DNA of 9,173 nucleotides from Pseudomonadota bacterium (GCA_023423855.1 JAFAEU010000155.1:1-9173); one strand, 5' to 3'. Counted from the stretch's first letter, positions 1 to 6,867 are shown. Notes: generated from the sequence alone by a model not told the origin. Numbers and translations are program-made.

Positions 1-2056
1 TCTGCCAGCTGAGCGCGCGGTTCGCGGGCACGAAGGCGGCGGTCGAGCCGTCGGCGGCGATCTTCACGCTGCCGGCCGGGCCTGCGGCATTGGGCAGGTT
101 GCTCGGCACCGACATCGGCTGGGCCACCGGACGGCGGCCGCCGCGGAAGCTGCCGTACGCGCGCACCAGGTTCGCCTGCACGATCTGGTAGTGCGCGATG
201 TCGTAGACGCGGCCGCTGCCGCGGGTCTTGCGCACGCCGCCGGGCACCTGCAGGTTGTACGGCTGCTGGTTGTCGCCGCGGTCGCGGCTGGTCTGGTTGC
301 GGGTCACGATCAGGGCGAGGTCGTTGCTCCGCAGCCAGTTGCGCAGCGAGGTTTCGTTGATGCCCTCGGCGGTGAGGATGGCGCGCTCGGGAGAGGGGAT
401 GGCGGGATGCGAGGTCGCCGGCGGGGGCGTGCGCGCCACGACTTCGACGGCCTCGAGCTCCCAGAGGTTGCCGTCGTAGGTGACACGGCCGACGTTGCCC
501 CACCAGGACACGGACTTGCGGATCCCGGCGGTCAATTCGGTGCCGGCGACGAACATCCCGGAGGCATCCGTACGGAGCTGGTGCAGGCGCAGGGAGGAGG
601 AGCCCTGGAAGTCTGCCTCCGGCGAGGGCGTGTAGGTGGCCACCATGTCGCCCGTGGTCAGCGGCAGCGGGTTGCGAAAGCGCCCGCCGGGCAGGCCGCC
701 TGCGCCTGACGGGGGGCTGGCGTTGCTGATGACCATCTGCTCGGCGTTGAGCGTCGGCGCGCCGGTGAAGCGCACGATCTGGTTGGTCGTGCCTTCGCCG
801 AATTCGCGGGCGTAGATGCCGAAGTAGGTGCCCGGCGACACCGGGTTCTCGCGGATGTGGAAGATGCCGGCGTCCATCCGGATCTCCTTGCTGTTCTGGT
901 AGAGCGACGCGTCGGTGAGGTCCGACAGGGCCTGGTCGTCCTGGAACGAACGCGGCAGGTAGCGTCCCTCGCCCGACAATTCCTGGCGGCCGATGTGGTT
1001 CAGGGTGAGTTCGTCGGTCCCGTCCTGGTTCATCTGCCAGGGCGTGAACAGGTTGTAGGTGAAGCCGTTGACCCGGCCGTAGGCGGTCGTCGTCTCCTGC
1101 CGGCGCTCGGGGAAGGTGTCGCGGACCAGTCCGACGCGGGTGGCGTTCGACGCTTCGCTCGAGTAGTTGAACGGGTCGTACTCGTACCCGAGGTAGATGA
1201 CGCCGTCCTGCTGCTGGTCCTGCTGGAGGTGGTCCCAGCGGGTGAAGATGATCCGGCCGTAGCTGTCGATGATCGGGCTGAACGCGCCGCTGGGCGTGTG
1301 GTTGAGGATGGTCAGGCTGCCGCTGGACGGGTTGAGCCGGTAGATGCCGGTGATGGTCGGCGTGCTTTCGTACTCGTCCAGGTTGGGGTAGAGGTGGGCC
1401 TCGCCGCGGCGAGGCCGGTCCGACGTGAACAGGATGTCTCCGTCGCTGGTGTAGAGCGGGGACACGTTGTTGTAGTTCGCCGGCTGGTTGGCGACCTTGG
1501 TGATGCGCGCGGTCTCGCCGCGCCCGAGCCCGGTCACCTCGTAAATTTGCCACTTCGAGTTGATCGAGTCGTACTGCTGGACCGGGGCGCCGATCACCAT
1601 GCTGAAGATCGCCTTGGTGCCGCTCCAGTGCACCGTGGGCTCGCGCACCGCGATGGCATTGGCGCCCTGGAAGCCGTCCATGCCATACCCGGCTTCCCGG
1701 GTCAGGTTGCGCAGGGTGCCGTCGGCATAGCGGATCATCAGGTCGCCGCCGCGCGGCGTCGAACCCAGGCCCGGCTGGTGGTTGGAGAACGTGGACAGCC
1801 GGCTGGCGAACGGGTCTCCCATGGGAGTGGGGACCTGGGTCACGAACAGGATCGGGTTGGAAATGGCCTTGGCGGCCGGCTGTGCCTGGGCCGCCTGCCG
1901 CTGTGGCTGCCATGAAAGCGTGATGTCGGTCACATCGTCGCGCGAAGCTTTGCCGACGGAAGAATCGACGGGCAACTGCCCGGCCGAACAGGCGGCCAGC
2001 ATGCCGGCAAGGCCGGCCAATACGGGGAGTAGGGCGGTCCGGAACGTGTTTCTCAT
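1..2056 (-). CDS. HzsA-related beta-propeller lipoprotein, C-terminus cut by window edge
   Basis: The frame is open without a stop from the ATG at 2056 to the window edge, giving 685 residues; the stop lies outside. The N-terminus is a lipoprotein signal: hydrophobic residues 8-19, then lipobox Leu20-Ala-Ala-Cys23, with Ser at +2, which fits outer-membrane sorting. The body carries repeated Asp/Gly-rich strands of PD40/TolB-propeller style, such as SPLYTSDGDILFTSDRP (about residues 200-212) and GRIIFTRWDHL (about 266-276). I recognise the style of HzsA-related proteins, homologues of the hydrazine synthase alpha subunit annotated in many non-anammox bacteria with unknown function. Cys23 is the only cysteine in the visible part, so no CxxCH haem motif is present here; any such motif must lie in the missing C-terminus. 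It sits 493 bases after the polysaccharide genes with its own candidate promoter, so it is probably a separate unit. The reading frame and lipobox are certain; the family is recognised from memory. Confidence 0.72.
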   Translation of the reverse strand, partial: MRNTFRTALLPVLAGLAGMLAACSAGQLPVDSSVGKASRDDVTDITLSWQPQRQAAQAQPAAKAISNPILFVTQVPTPMGDPFASRLSTFSNHQPGLGSTPRGGDLMIRYADGTLRNLTREAGYGMDGFQGANAIAVREPTVHWSGTKAIFSMVIGAPVQQYDSINSKWQIYEVTGLGRGETARITKVANQPANYNNVSPLYTSDGDILFTSDRPRRGEAHLYPNLDEYESTPTITGIYRLNPSSGSLTILNHTPSGAFSPIIDSYGRIIFTRWDHLQQDQQQDGVIYLGYEYDPFNYSSEASNATRVGLVRDTFPERRQETTTAYGRVNGFTYNLFTPWQMNQDGTDELTLNHIGRQELSGEGRYLPRSFQDDQALSDLTDASLYQNSKEIRMDAGIFHIRENPVSPGTYFGIYAREFGEGTTNQIVRFTGAPTLNAEQMVISNASPPSGAGGLPGGRFRNPLPLTTGDMVATYTPSPEADFQGSSSLRLHQLRTDASGMFVAGTELTAGIRKSVSWWGNVGRVTYDGNLWELEAVEVVARTPPPATSHPAIPSPERAILTAEGINETSLRNWLRSNDLALIVTRNQTSRDRGDNQQPYNLQVPGGVRKTRGSGRVYDIAHYQIVQANLVRAYGSFRGGRRPVAQPMSVPSNLPNAAGPAGSVKIAADGSTAAFVPANRALSWQ

Positions 2057-2106
2057 GGGAATTCTGCTACCTGCCAGATGATGTTTGACTGGACGAGCAG
2101 ATGTTT

Positions 2107-2164
2107 CCGGACGCTTCCCTGCGTTCCTGTCCGGCACGGGGAAACCGGCCGGACCCATGTCCGG
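2107..2164 (-). repeat. Four CCGGAC/GTCCGG hexamers in alternating orientation in the leader
   Basis: On the plus strand CCGGAC occurs at 2107-2112 and 2149-2154, and its reverse complement GTCCGG at 2129-2134 and 2159-2164. The inner pair (2149-2164) makes a perfect 6-bp stem with a 4-base loop. The outer pair (2107-2134) makes a 6-bp stem around a 16-base interior, which itself contains an ACGC/GCGT stem. The array lies 51-108 bases upstream of the start codon of the HzsA-related gene, so in its transcript it would form two consecutive hairpins in the 5' leader. It could be an operator or an RNA structure. CCGG-rich words are common at this GC content, so chance is possible. Confidence 0.4.
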
Positions 2165-2192
2165 GGACGTGGGTCGGAACCATCCGATCGTT

Positions 2193-2215
2193 GCGTCTTT
2201 CCCCTGAGAAGACGC
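2193..2215 (-). repeat. 7-bp inverted repeat upstream of the HzsA-related gene
   Basis: The arms GCGTCTT (2193-2199) and AAGACGC (2209-2215) are perfectly complementary around a 9-base loop. The element lies between the candidate promoter and the CCGGAC hairpins. In the minus-strand transcript it would be the first leader hairpin. Its function is unknown; an operator half-site pair is an alternative to an RNA stem. Confidence 0.35.
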
Positions 2216-2249
2216 GCGGATCATATGCGTCAAGTCCGCTTTGCGGCGA

Positions 2250-2278
2250 AATACACGCTGAACGCGGAAACCGGTCAA
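2250..2278 (-). promoter_or_regulatory. Candidate sigma-70 promoter for the HzsA-related gene
   Basis: Read on the minus strand, TTGACC (2278-2273, five of six bases of the -35 consensus) is followed after exactly 17 bases by TGTATT (2255-2250, four of six of the -10 consensus). Transcription would start near 2243 and give a leader of roughly 190 bases containing the hairpins described. A competing -10-like TATGAT lies at 2225-2220, but it has no good -35 at the right distance. The call rests on consensus matching by eye. Confidence 0.4.
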
Positions 2279-2338
2279 GCCAATGCCGGCAAAAGGTGAC
2301 CCGTGGCCGGAAACGTGGCGCGCGGCGCCGGACGGATC

Positions 2339-2360
2339 ACGCCTGAAATGGGACAGGCGT
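2339..2360 (-). repeat. 7-bp inverted repeat downstream of the polysaccharide cluster
   Basis: ACGCCTG (2339-2345) and CAGGCGT (2354-2360) form a perfect 7-bp stem with an 8-base loop. It lies about 190 bases after the barrel-gene stop codon and upstream of the candidate HzsA-related promoter, a plausible place for a transcription end. No T-run follows on the minus strand, so a classical intrinsic terminator is not supported. Confidence 0.25.
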
Positions 2361-2533
2361 CCGGGAGTGCGCACCCGGGCAAGGCCGGCGCGAATGGGCG
2401 TGCCGCAGGGCGGCCACGACGAGTGCCCCCGACGGGAGCATGGATCGCCGGCGACGGCGGTTGGGTCGGGTGACGGGCCGGTCCGGCCTAGGCGACGACG
2501 GGGCTGGTGCCGCCTTCTCTCCGGCCGTGCCGG

Positions 2534-2571
2534 GCGGTTCCGGCGGGAACTAGCGGTTCCGGTAGGAAACC
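2534..2571 (-). repeat. 19-bp imperfect tandem repeat spanning the barrel-gene stop codon
   Basis: Two adjacent 19-base units (2534-2552 and 2553-2571) share GCGGTTCCGG and the following GGAA, matching at about 14 of 19 positions. Each unit can fold: the downstream one gives a perfect 5-bp stem (GTTCC 2537-2541 with GGAAC 2546-2550) directly after the TAG stop. The repeat covers the last codons of the beta-barrel gene and the first bases of its 3' region, which points to a local duplication. The hairpins might slow 3' decay or help termination, but no U-tract is present. Confidence 0.4.
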
Positions 2572-3848
2572 GTCAGGTACCAGACGTTCTGGCGGCTGTC
2601 CCCGAACAGCCCGTTGTCCTCGCGGCGGTAGTGCACGTACTGCACGGCGCTGCTCCAGTGCCGCGACCAGGTCTTGTCCAGGCCCAGGCCCAGGCGCAGG
2701 TCGTCGGTTTCCCGGCCGATTTCGGGGAAGCGGGAGCGGGTTGCGTCGACGAAGCTCCGCAGGTCCAGGGTGGTCGTCAGCCGGTAGGAGAACTGGAACA
2801 CCGCGCCGCGGCGGGTCTCGTCGAAGGACGAGGTGTCGACGTAGTCGACGCGATCGTAGTAGGGGCCGATGCTGAAGGCGGCGCGTTCGCCCGTGTACGC
2901 ATAGGCGAAGTTGGCGCTGCTCTCCTCGTAGATCGACGAGTCGATGCCCGAGGACGCGCTCGTGAGGCTGTCCGGCACGGCAACGGCCTGTCCGATGCCG
3001 TCGATCGCCGCACTGGCCGAGTCCGACAACTGCCTGGCGGCTCCCAGCGTCAGGGTGCTGCGCTCGCCCAAGCGCCATTGCGCGCTGGCGCGCAGCATCG
3101 GGTGGGAGGCTGAAGTGCCGTCGGCGTAGTCCACCCAGGTATGGCCGGCATCCAGGCCGAAGCCGACCCGGGCCAGTTGCTTCTGGTAGCGGAGATAGGC
3201 GTCGTAGCGGCGATAGTCGCGGGCGATCAGGTCGTGGTCGAAGTCGACGTCCTGGCCGCGCACGCTCATGGTCACGCTGCTCGTGGGGTCCAGTTCGCGG
3301 ATGGCATGCAGCGCGGCGCTGATACGCTGCGATTCGAACTCGTCGGCATCCTCGGCGCTGCTGTCGATCAAGCGCAGCTCGAACCGGCCCTGGATGGCGC
3401 GGTTCCAGTTGAAATAGACGTTCGGCCCGAGCGACAGCACGTTCACGCGCTGGCGGTTGTCGACCGTGTCCGGCGCGAACTGGTCGATCGGCCGCATCTC
3501 CAAGCTGTCCTCGATCGTGAAGCTCATCGTCTCGGGGACGAAGAACCAGTTCAGCCGGCCCGCGAGGCTGGTCTCGAAAGCGTTGGACTGGGGGCCGTCC
3601 ACGTAGTTCCAGTATTCGAAGCGGCCGCCGAAATTCGCCTGCACGGTCGAGGTCTCTTCCGAGACGACGAACCCGAAGCCCGCCCGCAGCGAACTCGAGT
3701 CCATGGGTTCGGTGGACGACATCAGCACGTTGTCGTCGACCTCGAAGCCCACGTCGACCGCGTAGTCGATGCGGACCGCGTGGGCCTGCAACGGCAGGGT
3801 GGCCAGGAGGGCGACGTACGCGGAGAGGAGCTTCCTGCGGGTTCTCAT
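2550..3848 (-). CDS. Outer-membrane beta-barrel protein of polysaccharide export locus
   Basis: The product is 432 residues. It has a cleavable signal peptide with basic residues 2-6, a hydrophobic core at about 8-20, and a likely cut after AHA (residue 24). The mature part consists of alternating amphipathic strands rich in Tyr, Phe, Arg and Asp, starting with VGFEVDDNV (33-41). This is typical of the putative beta-barrel porin 2 / PEP-CTERM-associated outer-membrane family (BBP2_2, TIGR03016, EpsL-like). Its role is probably passage or anchoring of the polymer at the outer membrane; this is inferred from its place right after the Wza-, Wzz- and CpsD-like genes. The start is firm because a strong AAGGAGG site lies 7 bases upstream. 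It ends in SYRNR rather than with a terminal aromatic residue, which is unusual for an outer-membrane protein. A 19-bp tandem repeat lies across its stop codon. Confidence 0.82.
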   Translation of the reverse strand: MRTRRKLLSAYVALLATLPLQAHAVRIDYAVDVGFEVDDNVLMSSTEPMDSSSLRAGFGFVVSEETSTVQANFGGRFEYWNYVDGPQSNAFETSLAGRLNWFFVPETMSFTIEDSLEMRPIDQFAPDTVDNRQRVNVLSLGPNVYFNWNRAIQGRFELRLIDSSAEDADEFESQRISAALHAIRELDPTSSVTMSVRGQDVDFDHDLIARDYRRYDAYLRYQKQLARVGFGLDAGHTWVDYADGTSASHPMLRASAQWRLGERSTLTLGAARQLSDSASAAIDGIGQAVAVPDSLTSASSGIDSSIYEESSANFAYAYTGERAAFSIGPYYDRVDYVDTSSFDETRRGAVFQFSYRLTTTLDLRSFVDATRSRFPEIGRETDDLRLGLGLDKTWSRHWSSAVQYVHYRREDNGLFGDSRQNVWYLTVSYRNR

Positions 3849-3855
3849 GGTGGTG

Positions 3856-3862
3856 CCTCCTT
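3856..3862 (-). promoter_or_regulatory. Strong ribosome binding site of the beta-barrel gene
   Basis: On the minus strand the 28-base gap after the CpsD-like gene contains AAGGAGG with a 7-base spacer to the ATG at 3848. It is the best Shine-Dalgarno match in the cluster. It fixes the start and suggests the barrel protein is translated independently and strongly. Confidence 0.85.
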
Positions 3863-3876
3863 CCCGTCGCGGCCGA

Positions 3877-4629
3877 TCAGTAGATGTTGTTGAACACGAC
3901 GCCCGCGAGCTTCCCCGGATCGAAGCTCGACGCAGCTTCGTCGATGCGGTCGACGGTGACCTGTCCGTAGCCGGCGACGACCACGATCAGGTCGGCGAGG
4001 TCGGACAGGATCCTCGCGTCCGGCGAATTGAGCACCGGCGGGCTGTCCAGGATCAGGTAGCGGTTGGGATGGGTGCCGCGCAGCGAATCGATCATCATGC
4101 GCATGCGGCTCGAACTGAAGTACTCGCCGGCGGTTTCGCGTGGGGTTCCGCTCGGGATCAGCCGCAGGCGCGCCAACCCCGTGTCGTACTGGATCGCCGA
4201 CAGGTCGGTGATGCTGCCATCGAGGTAATCCATCATGCCGCCGTTGGCGACATCGACGCCGAGCGCCCCGTTCTGGGCCGGGTGCAGCGCGTCGCAGTCG
4301 ACGAGCAGCGCGGTCTTGGTTTCGTCGAACGCGAATGCGGCGGCGAGGTTGCGCGCGACGAAGCTGCCGCCGCACCCCTGCTGCACGGGCGCGACCAGGG
4401 TGATGAAGTTGCGCTCCTGGCCGAGCGCCAGCAGCTTGGTGCGCAATCCGCGAAAGGCATCGGCCTGGGCGCGCACGGAATCATTGCGGTGGATCAGCTT
4501 GCGCTCCTCGAGCGCGCGCGGCGTCAGCGGATGCAGCGTTCCGTCGGCGCGGGTGATGGAGCGGGAGTCCGCTTCACCCGCGACGGGGGCGTTCAGCGCA
4601 TCACGACTTGCATTCACGATCTGCTCCAT
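3877..4629 (-). CDS. CpsD/CapB-like P-loop protein with degenerate Walker A motif
   Basis: This 250-residue cytoplasmic protein matches the BY-kinase/MinD-like domain that partners Wzz-type chain-length proteins. Visible landmarks are an N-terminal linker (1-45); the DAFRGLRTKL helix (57-66), typical of CpsD/Wzc; a Walker A region PVQQGCGGSF (81-90); Walker A' ALLVDCD (107-113, Asp111 and Asp113); and Walker B YLILDSPPVL (191-200, Asp195). Canonical members read G-x-G-K-S/T in Walker A; here Gly88 stands at the lysine position (codon 4368-4366). There is no C-terminal tyrosine cluster, only Tyr250 at the end. It may therefore bind nucleotide unusually, or act as a pseudokinase that regulates chain length. 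The ATG at 4629 has no ribosome binding site. A GTG at 4617 preceded by GGAG at 6 bases is an alternative start, four residues shorter. It follows wzz after 31 bases. The fold is secure; kinase activity is doubtful. Confidence 0.85.
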   Translation of the reverse strand: MEQIVNASRDALNAPVAGEADSRSITRADGTLHPLTPRALEERKLIHRNDSVRAQADAFRGLRTKLLALGQERNFITLVAPVQQGCGGSFVARNLAAAFAFDETKTALLVDCDALHPAQNGALGVDVANGGMMDYLDGSITDLSAIQYDTGLARLRLIPSGTPRETAGEYFSSSRMRMMIDSLRGTHPNRYLILDSPPVLNSPDARILSDLADLIVVVAGYGQVTVDRIDEAASSFDPGKLAGVVFNNIY

Positions 4630-4647
4630 GGAAACGGTTCGGGCGGC

Positions 4648-4659
4648 CCTGGCGCCAGG
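4648..4659. repeat. Perfect 12-bp palindrome between wzz-like and cpsD-like genes
   Basis: CCTGGCGCCAGG is a perfect 12-bp palindrome in the 31-base gap between the chain-length gene stop (4661) and the CpsD-like start (4629). It could be a protein-binding site. In the transcript a short hairpin here could tune translation of the next gene, which has a poor ribosome binding site. Chance occurrence cannot be excluded in DNA this GC-rich. Confidence 0.4.
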
Positions 4660-4660
4660 C

Positions 4661-6250
4661 TCAGCCGTTGGACATCTTGTAGGCGTAGGTGAACGCGTAG
4701 AGCAGCAGGACGGCCAGTACCAGTGCGGTGCCGATCGCCATGTTCACGAGTTGTCTGCGACGTTCGCGCGGCGACGGGTAGGCGGGGATTGTCGCCAGCA
4801 GCGCATACCGGCCCTTCGATTCGATCAGCTGCGGGCTGCGCACGCGCGGGTCGAAGCGGACCAGCAGCCAAAGCAGGCCGAGCGGGACGGCGATCGCGGC
4901 CAAGAGGCCCGCGGCCGCGATGTGCATGAATCGCAGGCCGATGGGCCGGAGCGGCATCGTCGCGGGATCCTGCACGCGCAGGGTCAGGCCGCGGTTCTCC
5001 TGGTCGAGTCCCATCGAGACACGGGCGTTCTCGCGGCGGCGCAGCAGGTCCTGGTAGATCTCGCGATTGACCTCGTAGTCGCGGGTCAGTTCGGAGAGCA
5101 CGCTTTCCGATGCGGCGATGCGGCGGCTACGGTCGAGTTCGTCGCTGAGCAGGCTTTCGGCGACGCCCATGCGCGAGCGCGTCGCCGCGACCTCGCGCCT
5201 GGCCTGCGCGAGCTGGCTGCGAAGCTCCTGGTACAGCGGATTGAGCCGCGAATCCTCGGATCCGGTCGCCGACTGGCCGGACGCCGCGCGATTGCGCTCC
5301 TGCTCCAGCTGGCGCTGGACGTCTTCCATCTGGTGGCGGACGCGGGTGACATCGGGATGGCGCTCGGTGAACGTCAGCAGCAGGCGGTCGAGTTCGGCCT
5401 GCAGTTCGATCAGCTGCGTGCGATACAGCGTCTCCCGCGTCTGCACCGAAGTGACGGCGGACTCGCCGGACAGCTGCGACACGATCGAGGCTTCCCGCGA
5501 TTCCTGCTCAAGCAGGGACATGCGCGTTTGCTCCACCTGCGAGCGCAAGGCCGATATCCGCGAGTGGACGTCCGTCGCGCTGCCGGGTTGCGCATCGGCA
5601 TTGCGGGAGCGGTAACTCTGCAGGTTGTTCTCGGCGTCGGTGAGCTTGCGGTGGTACTCGGTCACCTGCTTGTCGATGAACTCGTACGCTTCGCGACTCT
5701 CCCGTTCCTTGGTGGCCAGCGTTTCGCTGATGAACAGGGACCCCAACTTGTCGGTGACGCGATAGGCGCGCTCGGGATCGCTGTCGCGATAGGTGATCTG
5801 GACGAGGTCCGCGCGCGGGCTGGTGACGAGCGTGCGGCCCTGGATGTCCTCCATCAGGCGGTCCTTCTGCACCGCGCTGAGGTTGCCGTCACGGTTCCAG
5901 CCGCCGGTATCGACGATCTCCGACAGGACCTTGCGGCCATACACGATCTGGCGCGCCATGCCGGCGCGATCGGTGACGCCGGTCGGGACGGCGCGGCCTT
6001 CGAGCAGTGGCTGGATGATGTCGCTCTCCTGCGCGAGGATCGTCACGGACACCTGGTAGTTCCTGGCGACCACGAACAGGCCCAGCACGAAGGTCAGCGC
6101 GGCGAGTGCGGCGAAGATGCCCGTCAGCAGGACGATGCGCCGGCGCCCCTCCTTGAGGACGAGCTTGGCGTACTCGATCGGGGAAACGTCCGGTTTCGCA
6201 GGCCCGAGCGCGATCGGCCTCTGGGGAACCGGCAAGGTGTTGGGCGACAT
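4661..6250 (-). CDS. Wzz/GumC-like polysaccharide chain-length determinant protein
   Basis: The 529-residue inner-membrane protein is of the XrtA/PEP-CTERM-locus type (TIGR03007-like) and would set polymer length and link the inner-membrane machinery to the export channel. In order: a Pro-rich cytoplasmic N-terminus (1-22), the Wzz-type entry SPIEYAKLVLKEGRR (23-37), TM1 (about 38-62), a periplasmic domain with two long coiled-coil stretches (about 184-290 and 338-412), the conserved LTRDYEVNREIYQDLL helix (388-403), the Pro-rich motif DPATMPLRPIG (428-438), TM2 (about 441-465) and a third membrane segment near the C-terminus (about 503-523). No kinase domain is fused; that function is encoded by the next gene. 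The start overlaps the stop of the export lipoprotein gene by one base (TGATG), which indicates translational coupling. A long plus-strand open frame opposite this gene is a shadow. Confidence 0.9.
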   Translation of the reverse strand: MSPNTLPVPQRPIALGPAKPDVSPIEYAKLVLKEGRRRIVLLTGIFAALAALTFVLGLFVVARNYQVSVTILAQESDIIQPLLEGRAVPTGVTDRAGMARQIVYGRKVLSEIVDTGGWNRDGNLSAVQKDRLMEDIQGRTLVTSPRADLVQITYRDSDPERAYRVTDKLGSLFISETLATKERESREAYEFIDKQVTEYHRKLTDAENNLQSYRSRNADAQPGSATDVHSRISALRSQVEQTRMSLLEQESREASIVSQLSGESAVTSVQTRETLYRTQLIELQAELDRLLLTFTERHPDVTRVRHQMEDVQRQLEQERNRAASGQSATGSEDSRLNPLYQELRSQLAQARREVAATRSRMGVAESLLSDELDRSRRIAASESVLSELTRDYEVNREIYQDLLRRRENARVSMGLDQENRGLTLRVQDPATMPLRPIGLRFMHIAAAGLLAAIAVPLGLLWLLVRFDPRVRSPQLIESKGRYALLATIPAYPSPRERRRQLVNMAIGTALVLAVLLLYAFTYAYKMSNG

Positions 6251-6867
6251 CAGAACGCGCGCTCCGGCACGGTGATGACGTCACCCGGCGCCACCGTGAA
6301 ATTGGTCGACAGGTCGCCGCGGTTGATGATCTTGTCCAGGCGAACGGCGTAGCTCGTGGTTTCGCTTCCGCTCTTGCGATAGAGGCTGGAGCGGTCCGGC
6401 GCCGCGAACTCGGTCACGCCGCCCGCGGCCAGCACCGCGTCGAGGATGGTCATGCCCTGCCGGTAGGGGATCGAGATCGGCGTGCGCACCGCGCCCGTCA
6501 CGCGCACGCGCGAGAGGTACTCGTGGCTGCGCAGGTCGGTGAGGATCACCGCGACCTGCGGGTCGCGCACGTAGGTCGAGAGTTTTTCCTGGATGTCGGC
6601 GGCCACCTGGCTCGGCGTGCGCCCGCCGGCCATCACGTCGCCGATCAGCGGCACCGAGATCTTGCCGTCCGGCCGCACGGGAACGTTGATGCCCAGTTCG
6701 GGGTTGCGCCAGACGGTGACCTGGACGATGTCGTCGACGCCGATCGCGTAATCCTCGACCGACGCCTGGTTCGGCGCCGGCGGCGCCTCGGCCAGTCCGC
6801 CGCCGCTGGCGCAGGCTGCCACCGCGACGGCGAGCAGCAACGCAATCACCTGCCTGAACATGCGCAT
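6250..6867 (-). CDS. Wza-like polysaccharide export lipoprotein, XrtA-locus type
   Basis: This 205-residue outer-membrane export protein has a lipoprotein signal with lipobox Val16-Ala-Ala-Cys19. A Poly_export domain follows (about 36-110), seen as YAIGVDDIVQVTVWRNPELG (40-59) and VRPDGKISVPLIGDV (64-78). Then comes an SLBB-type segment, VTGAVRTPISIPYRQGMTI (123-141) followed by LAAGGVTEFAAP (146-157). The wording closely resembles TIGR03027, the export protein of PEP-CTERM/exosortase loci. Its shortness against E. coli Wza (about 380 residues) is normal for this family. The start at 6867 is chosen because GGGGAA lies about 7 bases upstream and gives a compact signal peptide. In-frame ATGs at 6984 and 6897 lack a ribosome binding site, and the former lies inside the preceding gene. 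ATG 6861 is an alternative, two residues shorter. The stop overlaps the next start. Confidence 0.9.
   Translation of the reverse strand: MRMFRQVIALLLAVAVAACASGGGLAEAPPAPNQASVEDYAIGVDDIVQVTVWRNPELGINVPVRPDGKISVPLIGDVMAGGRTPSQVAADIQEKLSTYVRDPQVAVILTDLRSHEYLSRVRVTGAVRTPISIPYRQGMTILDAVLAAGGVTEFAAPDRSSLYRKSGSETTSYAVRLDKIINRGDLSTNFTVAPGDVITVPERAF

Larger units (their letters stand above)
2057..2549. other. 493-base intergenic region with regulatory and hairpin signals
   Basis: No convincing gene is seen here. Short open frames on the plus strand run on into the antisense of the barrel gene and look like GC-driven shadows. The region combines the 3' end of the polysaccharide cluster with the 5' region of the HzsA-related gene. 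It contains a candidate promoter, a set of CCGGAC/GTCCGG inverted repeats and three other short stem-loops, listed separately. No hairpin is followed by a clear T-run, so a rho-independent terminator is not demonstrated. I compared the region by eye with the c-di-GMP-I riboswitch consensus and found no match. Confidence 0.6.

Noticed and set aside
857..1915. A 352-codon plus-strand open frame opposite the HzsA-like gene
   Set aside because: The minus-strand frame is open for the full 2056 bases with a lipobox and family-like motifs; the plus-strand product is Val/Ala/Arg/Gly-rich with no recognisable domain.
2057..2280. c-di-GMP-I (GEMM) riboswitch upstream of the HzsA-like gene
   Set aside because: The conserved core elements of that class could not be found in the right order on the minus strand.
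2476..2488. GGCCGG-T-CCGGCC palindrome as a terminator of the polysaccharide cluster
   Set aside because: The single-base centre leaves only a short usable stem and no T-run follows on the minus strand.
2683..2700. CAGGCC-type short repeat inside the barrel gene
   Set aside because: It only encodes an alternating Leu-Gly strand of the barrel and has too few units to be a meaningful repeat array.
2283..3113. Plus-strand open frame starting in the intergenic region
   Set aside because: Most of it is antisense to the beta-barrel gene, it has no recognisable motif, and its composition is that of a shadow frame.
4235..6352. A 705-codon open frame on the plus strand opposite the chain-length gene
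   Set aside because: It is fully antisense to two well-recognised genes, its translation is low-complexity with no domain, and long antisense frames are expected at this GC content.
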